NCBI RefSeq assembly: GCF_039543385.1
Contig: NZ_BAABJQ010000006.1
Span: 355,765 to 419,764, forward strand
DNA length: 64,000 nucleotides
Direction: 5' to 3'
DNA from: Rugosimonospora acidiphila
GTDB taxonomy: Bacteria > Actinomycetota > Actinomycetes > Mycobacteriales > Micromonosporaceae
Shown here in pieces: positions 1-9,600 of the stretch. The notes under the pieces were generated by a model. That model had not been told where the DNA came from. It made no database searches and saw only the letters and a list, made by a program, of their open reading frames with translations. Within the stretch, counting starts at the first letter, position 1. Every line of letters starts with the position of its first letter. The position numbers and the translations under genes are program-made.

Positions 1-6
1 CGGACG

Positions 7-384
7 TCAGTCGGTGATCGAGGCCAGCACCGCCCCGTTCGGTGCGACGAGGTGGATGGCCGCGTCCTTGGTCAGGTCCCGGACGGCAGCCCGCCCCAGA
101 TCGTCCAATGTGGACGCCTCGGTGACCACGGCGGCCGCCTCCAGCGTGCTGGCACCCGCGGCGACGGCCGAGGCGACCGCGTACTGCAGCGCGGTGAGGG
201 TCAGCGACGGCAGCGCGATGCTGGCCCCCGCGTAGGTGCGGCCGTCCCCGTCCCGCACCGCCGCGCCCTCCACCGCGCCGATCCGGGCGCGCGCGGACCG
301 GGCCAGGGTCACCAGCTTGTGGTCCTCCGCGGCCAGTTGCTCGGCCATCCGGGGGGCGTCGGCGGGGTTGGGCTCGTCAGGCAT
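7..384 (-). CDS. Cytidine deaminase-like protein, catalytic residues missing
   Basis: A 125-residue protein with the overall pattern of small homotetrameric cytidine deaminases: an N-terminal helix, a VEGAAV strand, a DGRTYAG turn and the following helix. The zinc and catalytic signatures are not there. Where active enzymes have NASY..CAE, this protein reads ALPSLTLTALQ, and where they have PCxxCRQ it reads STLDDLGRAAV, so no Cys or catalytic Glu is available. By synteny it belongs to the conserved gene between the CorC/CBS gene and era in actinobacteria; era itself would lie just beyond the left edge. Its start overlaps the end of the upstream CorC-type gene by 8 bases, so it is probably co-translated. 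A binding or structural role is more likely than nucleoside deamination; this is inference. Confidence 0.75.
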   Translation of the reverse strand: MPDEPNPADAPRMAEQLAAEDHKLVTLARSARARIGAVEGAAVRDGDGRTYAGASIALPSLTLTALQYAVASAVAAGASTLEAAAVVTEASTLDDLGRAAVRDLTKDAAIHLVAPNGAVLASITD

Positions 385-1660
385 CGGCAGGCTGCCTCTC
401 GTCTCTGTTCTCGGGCACCGGTTCCTCCTCGGCGGGGACCCGCCGCACCAGTACCGTATCGATCCGGTTGCGCCGGCCGGTGGTGCCCTCGGCGGTCATC
501 TGCAGCCCACTGACCGTCGCGTCCGCGCCGGGGATCGGTACCCGCCCCAGCTCGTGCGCCATCAGCCCGGCCACCGTCTCCACCTCGTCGTTGGGCAGCT
601 CGACGTCGAACAGCTCGGCGAGGTCCTCCACGGACAGTCGCGCGCTGACCCGGATCGAGCCGTCACCCAGCCGCTCCACCGGCGGCCGTTCGACATCGTA
701 CTCATCGGTGATCTCGCCGACGATCTCCTCGAGGATGTCCTCGATGGTGACCAGGCCGGCGGTGCCGCCGTACTCGTCGACGACGATGGCGATGTGGGAG
801 CGGGCCGCCTGCATCTCGGAGAGCAGGTCGTCGACCGCCTTGAACTCGGGCACGAAGGACGCCGCGCGCATCAGGTCGCGGACCTCCTTGGTGTCCTGCG
901 CCCGGACCACGTCCTTGAGGTACAGGATGCCGACCACGTCGTCGATGTTCTCCCCGATCACCGGGATCCGGGAGAAGCCGGAGCGCAGGAACAGCGCCAG
1001 CGCCTGGCGGCCGGTCTTGGTCGCCTCGATCCACACCATCTCGGTGCGCGGAACCATCACCTCGCGCACGATCGTGTCGCCGAGGGAGAAGACCGAGTGG
1101 ATCATTTCGCGCTCACCGTGCTCCACCACGCCACGCGCCTCGGCCAGGTCGACCAGCTCGCGCAGTTCCACCGTGGTGGCGAACGGGCCCTGCCGGAAGC
1201 CACGGCCCGGGGTGAACGCGTTGCCGATGAGGATCAGCAACCCGGCCAGCGGCCCCAGCACCCGGCCCAGCCAGAGCACCGGCGGCGCGGCGAACCGGCC
1301 CACCGCGTACGCGTGCTGCCGGCCGAGGGTGCGTGGCGCCACCCCGACCACGACGAAGCTCACCACGAGCATGCCGCCGGCGGTCAGCGCGCCGGCCGCC
1401 CAGCCCGCGCCCCAGGCGTCGATGGTGACCAGCGCGACCAGCGTGGTGGCGGTCAGTTCGCAGGCCAGCCGCAGCAGGAGCAGCAGGTTGAGGTGGCGCA
1501 CCACGTCGCCGGCGACGGCCTGCAGGGCCTTGGCCCCGCGGATTCCTTCCCTGGCCATCTCGGCGGCGCGCGCCGGGGAGATCCGAGACAGCGCGGCGTC
1601 GCTCATCGCGAACAGCCCCGCCAAAATGATCAACCCGGCGGCCACCAGGAGCAACATCAT
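377..1660 (-). CDS. Hemolysin-family (CNNM/CorC-type) membrane protein with CBS pair
   Basis: A 427-residue integral membrane protein. The first ~190 residues hold hydrophobic helices of the DUF21/CNNM type. The middle (about 200–320) is a CBS-domain pair that includes the phrases VPRTEMVWIEA and IAIVVDEYGGTAGLV. The end is a CorC_HlyC domain. Relatives are linked to magnesium or cobalt transport; the substrate here is not visible. The start has two adjacent ATG codons preceded by AGGAGAG, and the preceding ybeY stop lies only 6 bases upstream, so it sits in a ybeY–corC–CDA-like operon. The old label 'hemolysin' does not imply a toxin. Confidence 0.9.
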   Translation of the reverse strand: MMLLLVAAGLIILAGLFAMSDAALSRISPARAAEMAREGIRGAKALQAVAGDVVRHLNLLLLLRLACELTATTLVALVTIDAWGAGWAAGALTAGGMLVVSFVVVGVAPRTLGRQHAYAVGRFAAPPVLWLGRVLGPLAGLLILIGNAFTPGRGFRQGPFATTVELRELVDLAEARGVVEHGEREMIHSVFSLGDTIVREVMVPRTEMVWIEATKTGRQALALFLRSGFSRIPVIGENIDDVVGILYLKDVVRAQDTKEVRDLMRAASFVPEFKAVDDLLSEMQAARSHIAIVVDEYGGTAGLVTIEDILEEIVGEITDEYDVERPPVERLGDGSIRVSARLSVEDLAELFDVELPNDEVETVAGLMAHELGRVPIPGADATVSGLQMTAEGTTGRRNRIDTVLVRRVPAEEEPVPENRDERQPADA

Positions 1661-1666
1661 GCTCTC

Positions 1667-2173
1667 CTAGGTGGGGTCCGTGACGCCGGGGCGGTCTTCG
1701 GGCTCGCGGCCGGCCGCCCGCGCCTGCCAGCCCGACAGCAGCCGGGCCTGCAGACCGAACATCTCGCGCTCCTCCTCCGGCTCGGCGTGGTCGTAGCCGA
1801 GCAGGTGCAGCACGCCGTGCACGGTGAGCAGGTGCAGCTCGTCGGCGGTCGAGTGGCCCACGTTGGCGGCCTGTTTCGCGGCCACGTCCGGGCACAGCAC
1901 GATGTCGCCGAGCAGCGTCGGCTCCGCCCCGGCGCCCTCGCCCGGGCCGTGATCCACGGTGCCCTCGTCCATGGGGAAGGCCAGCACGTCGGTCGGGCCG
2001 TCGCCACCCATCCAGCGGTGGTTCAGCTCGGTCATGTACTCCAGGTCGACGAGCAGGACGGACAGCTCGGCGAGCGGATTGACGCCCATCTCGTCCAGGG
2101 CGTGCCGGGCCACCGCCAGGATCGCGTCGGTGTCGGTGTCGACCCCTGACTCATTGGCGATTTCGATGGACAC
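1667..2173 (-). CDS. ybeY: Endoribonuclease YbeY (16S rRNA maturation)
   Basis: 168 residues, usual length for the family. YbeY is a zinc-dependent single-strand endoribonuclease that takes part in 16S rRNA 3' processing and ribosome quality control. The metal-binding motif H-x3-H-x5-H is present as HGVLHLLGYDH, with histidines at about 119, 123 and 129, and the family phrase TDVLAFPMDE lies near 61–70. It starts at GTG with a GAGGAG ribosome-binding site and is followed after 6 bases by the CorC-type gene. In most actinobacteria it follows phoH directly; here 279 bases separate the two. Confidence 0.97.
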   Translation of the reverse strand: MSIEIANESGVDTDTDAILAVARHALDEMGVNPLAELSVLLVDLEYMTELNHRWMGGDGPTDVLAFPMDEGTVDHGPGEGAGAEPTLLGDIVLCPDVAAKQAANVGHSTADELHLLTVHGVLHLLGYDHAEPEEEREMFGLQARLLSGWQARAAGREPEDRPGVTDPT

Positions 2174-2452
2174 TGCCTGCTCCTCTTGTCCCCGCCGGCG
2201 ATGTTCCGGCGGATGCTTCCTCCGCTCGACCGGTCCGGCTCGGCGCGGCTGACGCCGCCCGACCGGGACCAGTCGCTGCCCCTGTCCGGCCCGCTACCCG
2301 CGCGCCGCCGGTCGACACCATGCCGGCCCGGTGGCCCGGACCTACCGGCCCCAGCCGGCCCACCAGTCCCGGCGAGCCCGCCGATCCCGGCAGCCTCGTG
2401 GGCCCCGGCAACCTCACCGACCCCGCGGCCGTCCGGTGCCGCCGCGCCGGGA
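2174..2452. other. Intergenic region between phoH and ybeY
   Basis: 279 bases of very GC-rich sequence with imperfect GGxCCGGCC-type repetition. No convincing gene, promoter consensus or terminator was seen. Several long frames cross it on both strands, but none has a recognisable domain and all run antisense into phoH or ybeY. The GAGGAG just before ybeY is at its left end. Confidence 0.5.
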
Positions 2453-3535
<1,083 letters not shown>

Positions 3536-3658
3536 GGGTCGGCCTCGCGGGCCTGCTGCCACCTTCCGATCGGGCGAGTATCAGGGTTTCCATGGTATCG
3601 GCCCGTCGCCCGAACAGCCTCCCCCGGCGCGAGGATCATCGCGTCGCGACCAGGAATC

Positions 3659-4999
3659 TCAGGAGCCGAAGGTCTGCTGGTCCCGGGTGAACCGGTAGGT
3701 CGCCCAGTGCATCCGGATCACCGCGCCGGTGGCCGGGTCCCGGGTCAACCGGAGCAGCTCGCCGACCTCCCGGCCGGAGACGGTACGCAGCAGGTCCGGC
3801 TCCAGCTCCTCGAAGATCGCCGGCGGCCGGCCGGACTCGTCGCCGGCACCCCTGGCCCGCAGGGCACCCTCGTGCCAGGAGAAGACGTACTCGCTCCCCT
3901 CGCCCCACCAGTGGCCCAGCGCGGACCGGAAGCGCTCCGGGGCGGGGGCGCCCGGCCGCCACGGCTTGATCTCCACCGGATCGTGCTCGGCGGCCTCGGC
4001 CAGCAGGGCGTGCGGCAGCGTCAGGGTCTCGGTCGCGGTACCCGACGCGCCGAGCACCGCCACGCCGCAGGCCGGCGGCGCGTCCTTACCCCGCCGCCCG
4101 TACACGCCGGCAAGGAAGCCCGGCATGGCGCCGTCGTGCCCGACGTGCATGATCCGCTCTCCCCGCGGCACCAGGATCAGGCCCAGCCCGTACCCGATCC
4201 CCCACTGCGTCTCGTCGGTGACCGTGAGCGGCCAGCGCATCTCGTCCAGGGTGGCCGGCCGCAGTACCCGCCCATCGGGATCCATGGCCGCCGGGTCGGC
4301 CAGGAACGCCGCCCACCGCGCCAGGTCCGAGGCGGTGCCCCAGAGCTGGGCGGCCGGCCCGACCGCGCCGAAGTCGGTCGACGGCTCCGGGCGGGCCTCG
4401 TCGCTGTACGCGTCGACCAGGTACCCGGTGGCCGCCCGGTCGGTCGGGCGCACGGTGGTGCCGGACAGCCCCAGCGGGCCCAGGATCTCGTCGGCCAGCA
4501 CCTCTTCCCAGGTGCCGCCGCGCAGCCGGCCGACCAGGTACCCGAGGATGGCCACGCTCAGGTTCGAGTAGTGGAACCGGCGGGCCGGCGGCAGTACGCG
4601 CTCGGCCCGGGCCAGGTCGGCGAGCAGCGCCTGGGTGTCCGGCGCGCGCATCGAGTCCCACACGTCCCCGAACGGCTCGCGCTGCAGGCCGGAGGTGTGC
4701 GAGAGCAGCCGGCGGATCGGCAGCTCGCCGTGGGCCGGCAGGTCCACGTGCCGGCCCACCGGGTCGTCGAGATCCAGCAGGCCGTCGTCCCGGCAGCGCA
4801 TGACCAGCGCGGCGGTGAAGGTCTTGGTGACCGAGCCGATGCGGAACTGAGTGTCCGGTTCCGCACCGATCTCGTGGTGCCACAGCGGGCGGTCGGCGCG
4901 GTGCAGGGCCACCGCGAGGGCGGGAATGCGGCCGTCGCGCTGGGCCCGCTGGGCCAGCCGCGCGTACCGCTGGGTGGGTTCGGAGGGCTGGAAGGTCAC
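3659..4999 (-). CDS. Serine hydrolase, class C beta-lactamase/D-Ala-D-Ala carboxypeptidase fold
   Basis: 446 residues of the beta-lactamase/penicillin-binding transpeptidase-like family (S12). The nucleophile motif SxxK appears as SVTK, the second motif YxN as YSN (in HYSNLSVAILGYL), and a late HVGHDGAMPGF resembles the third H/KxG motif. A C-terminal ~120-residue domain follows the catalytic domain. No signal peptide is visible, so it is probably cytoplasmic or exported unconventionally. Its GTG start overlaps the TGA stop of the HIT gene (GTGA), which implies translational coupling. Substrate unknown: esterase, peptidase or amidase are all possible. It is one of the genes inserted between phoH and rsmE. 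Confidence 0.9.
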   Translation of the reverse strand: MTFQPSEPTQRYARLAQRAQRDGRIPALAVALHRADRPLWHHEIGAEPDTQFRIGSVTKTFTAALVMRCRDDGLLDLDDPVGRHVDLPAHGELPIRRLLSHTSGLQREPFGDVWDSMRAPDTQALLADLARAERVLPPARRFHYSNLSVAILGYLVGRLRGGTWEEVLADEILGPLGLSGTTVRPTDRAATGYLVDAYSDEARPEPSTDFGAVGPAAQLWGTASDLARWAAFLADPAAMDPDGRVLRPATLDEMRWPLTVTDETQWGIGYGLGLILVPRGERIMHVGHDGAMPGFLAGVYGRRGKDAPPACGVAVLGASGTATETLTLPHALLAEAAEHDPVEIKPWRPGAPAPERFRSALGHWWGEGSEYVFSWHEGALRARGAGDESGRPPAIFEELEPDLLRTVSGREVGELLRLTRDPATGAVIRMHWATYRFTRDQQTFGS

Positions 5000-5346
5000 G
5001 CGCAGAGCATAGGACCAAGCGGCTTGCCGCCCAGCACGTGCGCGTGCACGTGGGCCACCTCCTGGCCGCTGTCCGGCCCGGAGTTGAACATCACCCGGTA
5101 CCCGCGCTCCTCGATTCCCTCGCCGCGGGCCACCTCGGCGGCCGCGCCGAGCACTTCGCCGGCCAGGGCCGGGTCGGCGGCGGCGACCGCCGCGACGTCC
5201 ACGTGGTGCTCCTTGGTGATGACCAGCACGTGTACCGGCGCCTTCGGCGCGATGTCCCGGAAGGCGAGGGTGCCCGGCGTCTCGTGGACCACGGTGGCCG
5301 GGATCTCCCCGGCCACGATCCGGCAGAACAGGCAGTTGTCGACCAT
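4996..5346 (-). CDS. HIT family nucleotide-binding protein
   Basis: A 116-residue histidine-triad protein of the HINT type, which binds nucleotides and hydrolyses nucleoside phosphoramidates or dinucleoside polyphosphates. The triad is visible as HVHAH at about 99–103, the N-terminus carries CLFCRI (a CxxC), and the FRDIAPKAPVHVL core is present. The start was placed at the ATG giving MVDNCLFC, the usual family start; upstream GTG/ATG codons would add up to 16 atypical residues and place the start in the operator region. It is transcribed divergently from the MarR gene, with two operator-like palindromes between, and overlaps the serine hydrolase downstream. Confidence 0.9.
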   Translation of the reverse strand: MVDNCLFCRIVAGEIPATVVHETPGTLAFRDIAPKAPVHVLVITKEHHVDVAAVAAADPALAGEVLGAAAEVARGEGIEERGYRVMFNSGPDSGQEVAHVHAHVLGGKPLGPMLCA

Positions 5347-5396
5347 GGCAGGCAACTTACAGTGCGCCTCCATCGCGCACCCGGAACGGATCACAC

Positions 5397-5430
5397 GTTA
5401 GCCAGCTAATGATACGGTTAGCCGGCTAAC
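5397..5430. promoter_or_regulatory. Two tandem SlyA/MarR-type operator palindromes
   Basis: GTTAGCCAGCTAA at 5397–5409 and the perfect 14-base palindrome GTTAGCCGGCTAAC at 5417–5430, spaced 20 bases start to start (about two helical turns, so on the same DNA face). Both closely match TTAGCNNGCTAA, the type of site bound by SlyA-like MarR proteins. The second site covers the expected -35 position of a TAGCGT box (5445–5450) in front of the MarR gene, so autorepression and shared control of the divergent HIT–hydrolase pair are likely. Confidence 0.75.
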
Positions 5431-5457
5431 GGTGTGCGGTCAAGTAGCGTAGGGGCC

Positions 5458-5883
5458 GTGCAACGCGACGAGTTCCAGTCCGCGTTCTGGGCGACGAAGA
5501 AGGCCATGGCCGAGGCGGCCGAGGCCGCCTTCAATCAGCACGGGGTCCGGGCCGGCCAGCAGTTCATCCTGGAGTGCCTGTGGGAGGCCGACGGGCAGAC
5601 CCCGGGCGAACTGGCCAAGCGACTCGAGCTGGCCACGCCGACGGTGACCCGGGCGGCCACCCGGATGGAGGCGGCCGGCCTGCTGCGCCGCGAGGCTCAC
5701 CCGCACGACGCCCGGCTGGTGCGGCTCTGCCTCACCGAGCGGGGCCGCCACCTGGAGAAGACGCTCGAACAGGAGCGGCTCCGGCTGACCGACCGCGCCC
5801 TGAACGGCCTGTCGAACGAGCAGCGCGAGCAGCTGATCCGGCTGCTGGAGACCATCCACACCAACCTGGGAGGGCGCAAGTGA
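5458..5883 (+). CDS. MarR family transcriptional regulator
   Basis: A 141-residue winged-helix repressor. The DNA-binding region reads TPGELAKRLELATPTVTRAATRMEAAGLLRREAHPHDARLVRL, with the recognition helix followed by the D-x-R wing typical of MarR; flanking helices form the dimer interface. The GTG at 5458 was chosen over the GTG at 5434 because AGGGG lies just before it, and because a TAGCGT box at 5445–5450 would put transcription at or near this codon. The operators 5397–5430 then lie in its promoter. Its TGA stop overlaps the GTG of the SDR gene, so regulator and reductase form an operon. Confidence 0.9.
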   Translation: MQRDEFQSAFWATKKAMAEAAEAAFNQHGVRAGQQFILECLWEADGQTPGELAKRLELATPTVTRAATRMEAAGLLRREAHPHDARLVRLCLTERGRHLEKTLEQERLRLTDRALNGLSNEQREQLIRLLETIHTNLGGRK

Positions 5884-6623
5884 GCCGAGCGGTACTGATC
5901 ACCGGAGCATCGCGGGGCATCGGGCGGGCCGCCGCCATCGCCTTCGCGGAGCTTGGCGACCGGGTGGCGGTACATCACCGGGACTCCGTCGGGCTGGCCG
6001 AGAAGCTCGTGGCCGACCTGCCCGGCACCGGCCACCTGGCGGTGCAGGCGGACGTGGCCGACCCCGAGGCGGTACGCGCCATGGTCGACACGGCCGCCGA
6101 GGCGCTGGGCGGGATCGACGTTCTGGTGAACAGCGCCGGCCAGTACACGCCGCACCGGATCACCGAGGTGACCTACGAGCAGTGGCAGGAGCAGTGGCGC
6201 CGTACCGTCGACGTCAACCTGATCGGCGCCGCCAACGTCACATACTGCGCGGTCAAGCACATGAAGTCGGGCGGCGCGATAGTCAACGTGTCCTCGCGCG
6301 GCGCGTTCCGGGGTGAGCCGGGCCAGCCGGCCTACGGCGCCACCAAGGCCGGGCTCAACGCGATGGGCCAGTCGCTCGCGGTGGCGCTGGGCCCGCTGGG
6401 CATCCAGGTGGCCACGGTGGCGCCCGGGTTCGTCGAGACGGACATGGGCAACGTGCACCTGAAGTCGCCGCGCGGGCCGGAGATCCGGGCGCAGAGCCCG
6501 TTCAACCGGGTGGCCCAGCCGGAGGAGATCGCCGCCGCGATCGTCTGGCTGGCCTCGCCGGAGGCGCAGTGGGCCAGCGGGACGGTCGTCGACCTCAACG
6601 GCGCCTCCTACCTGCGCACCTGA
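5880..6623 (+). CDS. SDR family NAD(P)-dependent oxidoreductase
   Basis: A 247-residue classical short-chain dehydrogenase/reductase with cofactor motif TGASRGIG (8–15), NSAG after the fourth strand, and catalytic YxxxK as YGATK (Y152, K156), preceded by the VNVSSRGA serine region. The C-terminus has PGFVETDMG and the usual WLASPEAQWASGTVVDLNG ending. The GTG start overlaps the MarR stop codon and is preceded by GGAGGG, so it is translationally coupled to the regulator, which probably controls it. The substrate cannot be read from sequence; 3-oxoacyl-ACP reductase-like activity is one option. Confidence 0.92.
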   Translation: MSRAVLITGASRGIGRAAAIAFAELGDRVAVHHRDSVGLAEKLVADLPGTGHLAVQADVADPEAVRAMVDTAAEALGGIDVLVNSAGQYTPHRITEVTYEQWQEQWRRTVDVNLIGAANVTYCAVKHMKSGGAIVNVSSRGAFRGEPGQPAYGATKAGLNAMGQSLAVALGPLGIQVATVAPGFVETDMGNVHLKSPRGPEIRAQSPFNRVAQPEEIAAAIVWLASPEAQWASGTVVDLNGASYLRT

Positions 6624-6651
6624 CCGCCGCACCGGCCGCCCCTGCCCGGAG

Positions 6652-7359
6652 CTACCAGCGGCCGAGCCGCGCCGACAGGACGGCGAGGGCGGCCACCCCG
6701 GCCGTCGAGGTACGCAGCACCTCCGCGCCCAGCCGCACCGGTACCGCGCCGGCGGCGGCGAACGCCTCCAGTTCCTGCGGCGCGATGCCCCCCTCGGGCC
6801 CGACCACCAGCACGACGTCGCCGTGTCCGGGAAGCTCCACGGCCGACAGCGGCACCTGGGCGCCGGCGTCCAGCACGAGGGTGGCCCGGGCGGCCAGGGC
6901 CGGCGTGGACAGCGGCGCCGGTATCGACGGGATCCGGCTGCGACGGGCCTGCTTGGCCGCCTCCCGGGCGGTGGCCCGCCACCGGACCAGCGGCTTCTCG
7001 TCGCGCCAGATCGCCACCGAGCGGGCGGCCTGCCAGGGCACTATCTCGTCCACCCCGGCCTCGGTCATCGCCTGGACCGCCAGCTCGCCCCGCTCCCCCT
7101 TGGCGATGCCCTGCGCCACCACCAGCCTGGGGTCGGGCGGCTCGGCGTACCGGCGCGCTGCGATGGACAGGTCGAGGGCGCCGCGCCGGGCGGCCGTGAC
7201 CTCCGCCCGCGCCGTACCGCCCCGGCCGTCGGCCAGCAGCAACTCCTCGCCCACGCGCAGCCGCGCCACGTCGGCGGCGTGGTGCCCCTCCGGCCCGTCG
7301 AGCGTGAACTCCCCGCCCTCCGGCAGCGCCTCGACCAGGAACAGCGCGAGGCTGCTCAC
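6652..7359 (-). CDS. rsmE: 16S rRNA (uracil1498-N3)-methyltransferase
   Basis: A 235-residue SPOUT methyltransferase that uses S-adenosylmethionine to methylate U1498 of 16S rRNA. The trefoil-knot signatures are present: VVGPEGGIAPQELEAF and, near the end, LGAEVLRTSTAGVAAL. The N-terminal PUA-like domain precedes it. The GTG giving VSSLALFLVEAL was chosen because this is where family similarity begins; a longer frame would add 25 atypical residues. It lies 28 bases downstream of dnaJ in the common hrcA–dnaJ–rsmE order. Confidence 0.95.
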   Translation of the reverse strand: MSSLALFLVEALPEGGEFTLDGPEGHHAADVARLRVGEELLLADGRGGTARAEVTAARRGALDLSIAARRYAEPPDPRLVVAQGIAKGERGELAVQAMTEAGVDEIVPWQAARSVAIWRDEKPLVRWRATAREAAKQARRSRIPSIPAPLSTPALAARATLVLDAGAQVPLSAVELPGHGDVVLVVGPEGGIAPQELEAFAAAGAVPVRLGAEVLRTSTAGVAALAVLSARLGRW

Positions 7360-7387
7360 CGCCGGCCCACCGGTCGGAGTCCGCGGC

Positions 7388-8533
7388 TCACGCGTGACCG
7401 TTGAACGCGTCACGCCAACGGGAGAAGAAGCCACCCTGCTTGCTCAGCTCGGCGACCTCCTCGCCCCGGGTCTTGGCGAAGTCGCGCAGCATCCGCTCCT
7501 GGTCAGGGGTGAGCTTGGTCGGGGTACGCACGTCGAGGTGCACGAACAGGTCGCCCCGGCCGGTGCCGCGCAGGTGCGGCACGCCCTTGCCCCGGATCCG
7601 CACGGTGGACGCCGGCTGGGTGCCCGCACGCAGGTCGAGGTTCTCCTCGCCGTCCAGGGTCTTGATGGTCAGCCGGGTGCCCAGGGCGGCGGCCGTCATC
7701 GGGACCGTGACCCGGCAGTGCAGGTCGTCGCCCTTGCGGGAGAACACGTCGTGCTGCCGCTCGTGGATCTCCACGTACAGGTCGCCGGGCGGGCCGCCAC
7801 CGGGGCCCACCTCGCCCTGACCGGCCAGCCGGATGCGCATCTGGTCCTCGACCCCGGCCGGGATCTTCACGGTCAGCGTCCGGCGGCTGCGGACCCGGCC
7901 ATCGCCGGCGCAGGTCGGGCACGGGTTCGGGATCACCGTGCCGTAGCCGCCGCAGTTGCCGCACGGCCGGGAGGAGACCACCTGGCCGAGGAAGGTCCGC
8001 TGCACCGACTGGACCTCGCCGCGCCCGCCGCACACGTCGCAGGTGGCGACGTGGGTGCCGGCCGCGGTACCCGCGCCCTGGCAGGTCTGGCAGGTCACCG
8101 CCGTGTCGACGGTGATCGGGGCCTCGACCCCGAACGCCGTCTCGTGCAGGTCGAGGGGCAGCGGCAGGATCGCGTCGGAGCCAGGCCGGGTGCGCGGACG
8201 CGGGCCGCGAGACCCGGTCGCACCGCCGAAGAAGGCGTCCATGATGTCCTGGAAGCCGACGAACGCGCCGCCCGCCCCGGGCCCACCGGGGCCGCCGCCG
8301 CCACCGGGCGCCAGCGGGTCCCCGCCGACGTCGACGATCTGGCGCTTCCGGTCGTCGGACAGCACCTCGTACGCGGCGTTGATCTCCTTGAACCGCTCGT
8401 GGGCCTCCGGGTCCGGATTCACGTCCGGGTGGTACTGCCGAGCCAGCTTGCGGTACGCCCGCTTGATCTCGTCGGCGGTGGCGTCCTTTGCCACACCGAG
8501 GATGCCGTAGTAGTCCTTGGCCACCGTTGTCAT
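7388..8533 (-). CDS. dnaJ: Molecular chaperone DnaJ
   Basis: 381 residues with all four DnaJ parts: a J domain with HPD at 35–37, a Gly-rich linker (PGGGGGPGGPGAGG), a zinc domain with four CxxCxGxG repeats (CQTCQGAG, CDVCGGRG, CGNCGGYG, CPTCAGDG), and a C-terminal substrate-binding region. It stimulates the ATPase of DnaK and hands over unfolded clients. The ATG is preceded by GAGGG and lies 8 bases after hrcA, so it should share the CIRCE-controlled promoter. This is the hrcA-linked actinobacterial DnaJ (often named DnaJ2) rather than the one in the dnaK operon. Confidence 0.97.
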   Translation of the reverse strand: MTTVAKDYYGILGVAKDATADEIKRAYRKLARQYHPDVNPDPEAHERFKEINAAYEVLSDDRKRQIVDVGGDPLAPGGGGGPGGPGAGGAFVGFQDIMDAFFGGATGSRGPRPRTRPGSDAILPLPLDLHETAFGVEAPITVDTAVTCQTCQGAGTAAGTHVATCDVCGGRGEVQSVQRTFLGQVVSSRPCGNCGGYGTVIPNPCPTCAGDGRVRSRRTLTVKIPAGVEDQMRIRLAGQGEVGPGGGPPGDLYVEIHERQHDVFSRKGDDLHCRVTVPMTAAALGTRLTIKTLDGEENLDLRAGTQPASTVRIRGKGVPHLRGTGRGDLFVHLDVRTPTKLTPDQERMLRDFAKTRGEEVAELSKQGGFFSRWRDAFNGHA

Positions 8534-8541
8534 GCCCTCAT

Positions 8542-9570
8542 TCAGTTCTGCGCCAGGATTTCACCGACGTATCGCGCCACGGCGCTGACCGTGGCGATCG
8601 TGCCCGGGTAGTCCATGCGGGTTGGACCCAACACGCCCATTCCGCCAACCACCGTGCTGCCCGGTCCGTAGCCGGTGCTGACCACCGACGTGGCCCGCAG
8701 ATGCTCGATCTCGTTCTCGTCGCCGATCAGGACCCTCGTCGCGGTGATGTCCTGCTCGGCCGATCCGATCAGCTTGAGCAGCACGACCTCCTCCTCGAGG
8801 GCTTCGAGGATCGGCCGAAGCGATCCCTGAAAGTCCAGGATGCCACCACGCGTCAGGTTCGCCGTACCGGCCAGCGCGATCCGCTCCTCGGTCCGCTCCA
8901 CCAGCGTCTCCAGGAGCACGCTGGCCAGGGTCGACATGGCCCTCCGCAGGCCCGAGTCGGTCTCCTCGACCAGGTCCTGCACCAGCGGCGGCGTATCGAC
9001 CAGCCGCTCGCCGCCGAGCTTCTCGTTGATCGCCGTACGCAGCCGGAGCACGTCGGCCTCGGGCACCGGATCGGGCATCTCCACCAGGCGCTGCTCCACC
9101 CGTCCAGTATCGGCGATCATGACGAGCATGATCCGGGTGGTGGACACGGGCACCAGTTCCAGGTGGCGCACCGAGGAGCGGGACAGGCTCGGGAACTGCA
9201 CGACCGCCACCTGACGGGTCAGCTGCGCCAGCAGCCGGACCGTGCGGTGCACCACGTCGTCCAGGTCGACCGCGCCGACCAGGAACCGCTCGATGGCCCG
9301 GCGCTCCGCCGGGGACAGCGGCTTGATCCGCGAGAGCTTGTCCACGAACAGCCGGTAGCCCCGGTCGGTGGGCACCCGGCCGGCGCTGGTGTGCGGCTGG
9401 CGGATATAGCCCTCGTCCTCCAGCACCGCCATGTCGTTGCGGATGGTGGCCGGCGACACCCGCAGGTGGTGCCGCTCGACGAGCGCCTTGCTGCCGACCG
9501 GCTCCTGGGTCGAGACATAGTCCTGGACAATCGCCCGCAGCACGTCAAGCTTCCGGTCGTCGAGACTCAT
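8542..9570 (-). CDS. hrcA: Heat-inducible transcription repressor HrcA
   Basis: A 342-residue repressor that binds CIRCE elements, requires GroE for activity, and controls groE/dnaJ-type operons. The N-terminal winged helix reads SPATIRNDMAVLEDEGYIRQPHTSAGRVPTDRGYR, the family hallmark, followed by the GAF-like dimer domain. The ATG giving MSLDDRKLDVLR was chosen because GAGAGGGG precedes it; the longer frame upstream has no similarity and runs through the CIRCE. A perfect CIRCE begins 31 bases upstream, so the gene is autoregulated with dnaJ and probably rsmE. Confidence 0.97.
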   Translation of the reverse strand: MSLDDRKLDVLRAIVQDYVSTQEPVGSKALVERHHLRVSPATIRNDMAVLEDEGYIRQPHTSAGRVPTDRGYRLFVDKLSRIKPLSPAERRAIERFLVGAVDLDDVVHRTVRLLAQLTRQVAVVQFPSLSRSSVRHLELVPVSTTRIMLVMIADTGRVEQRLVEMPDPVPEADVLRLRTAINEKLGGERLVDTPPLVQDLVEETDSGLRRAMSTLASVLLETLVERTEERIALAGTANLTRGGILDFQGSLRPILEALEEEVVLLKLIGSAEQDITATRVLIGDENEIEHLRATSVVSTGYGPGSTVVGGMGVLGPTRMDYPGTIATVSAVARYVGEILAQN

Positions 9571-9600
9571 CGACCACCCCTCTCCGCCCGTCGTCGGCTG

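Noticed and set aside
4999..5011. Leaderless promoter (TATGCT, six bases before GTG) for the serine hydrolase
   Set aside because: The box lies inside the HIT coding sequence and the GTG overlaps the HIT stop codon, so translational coupling explains the start better; the box may be chance.
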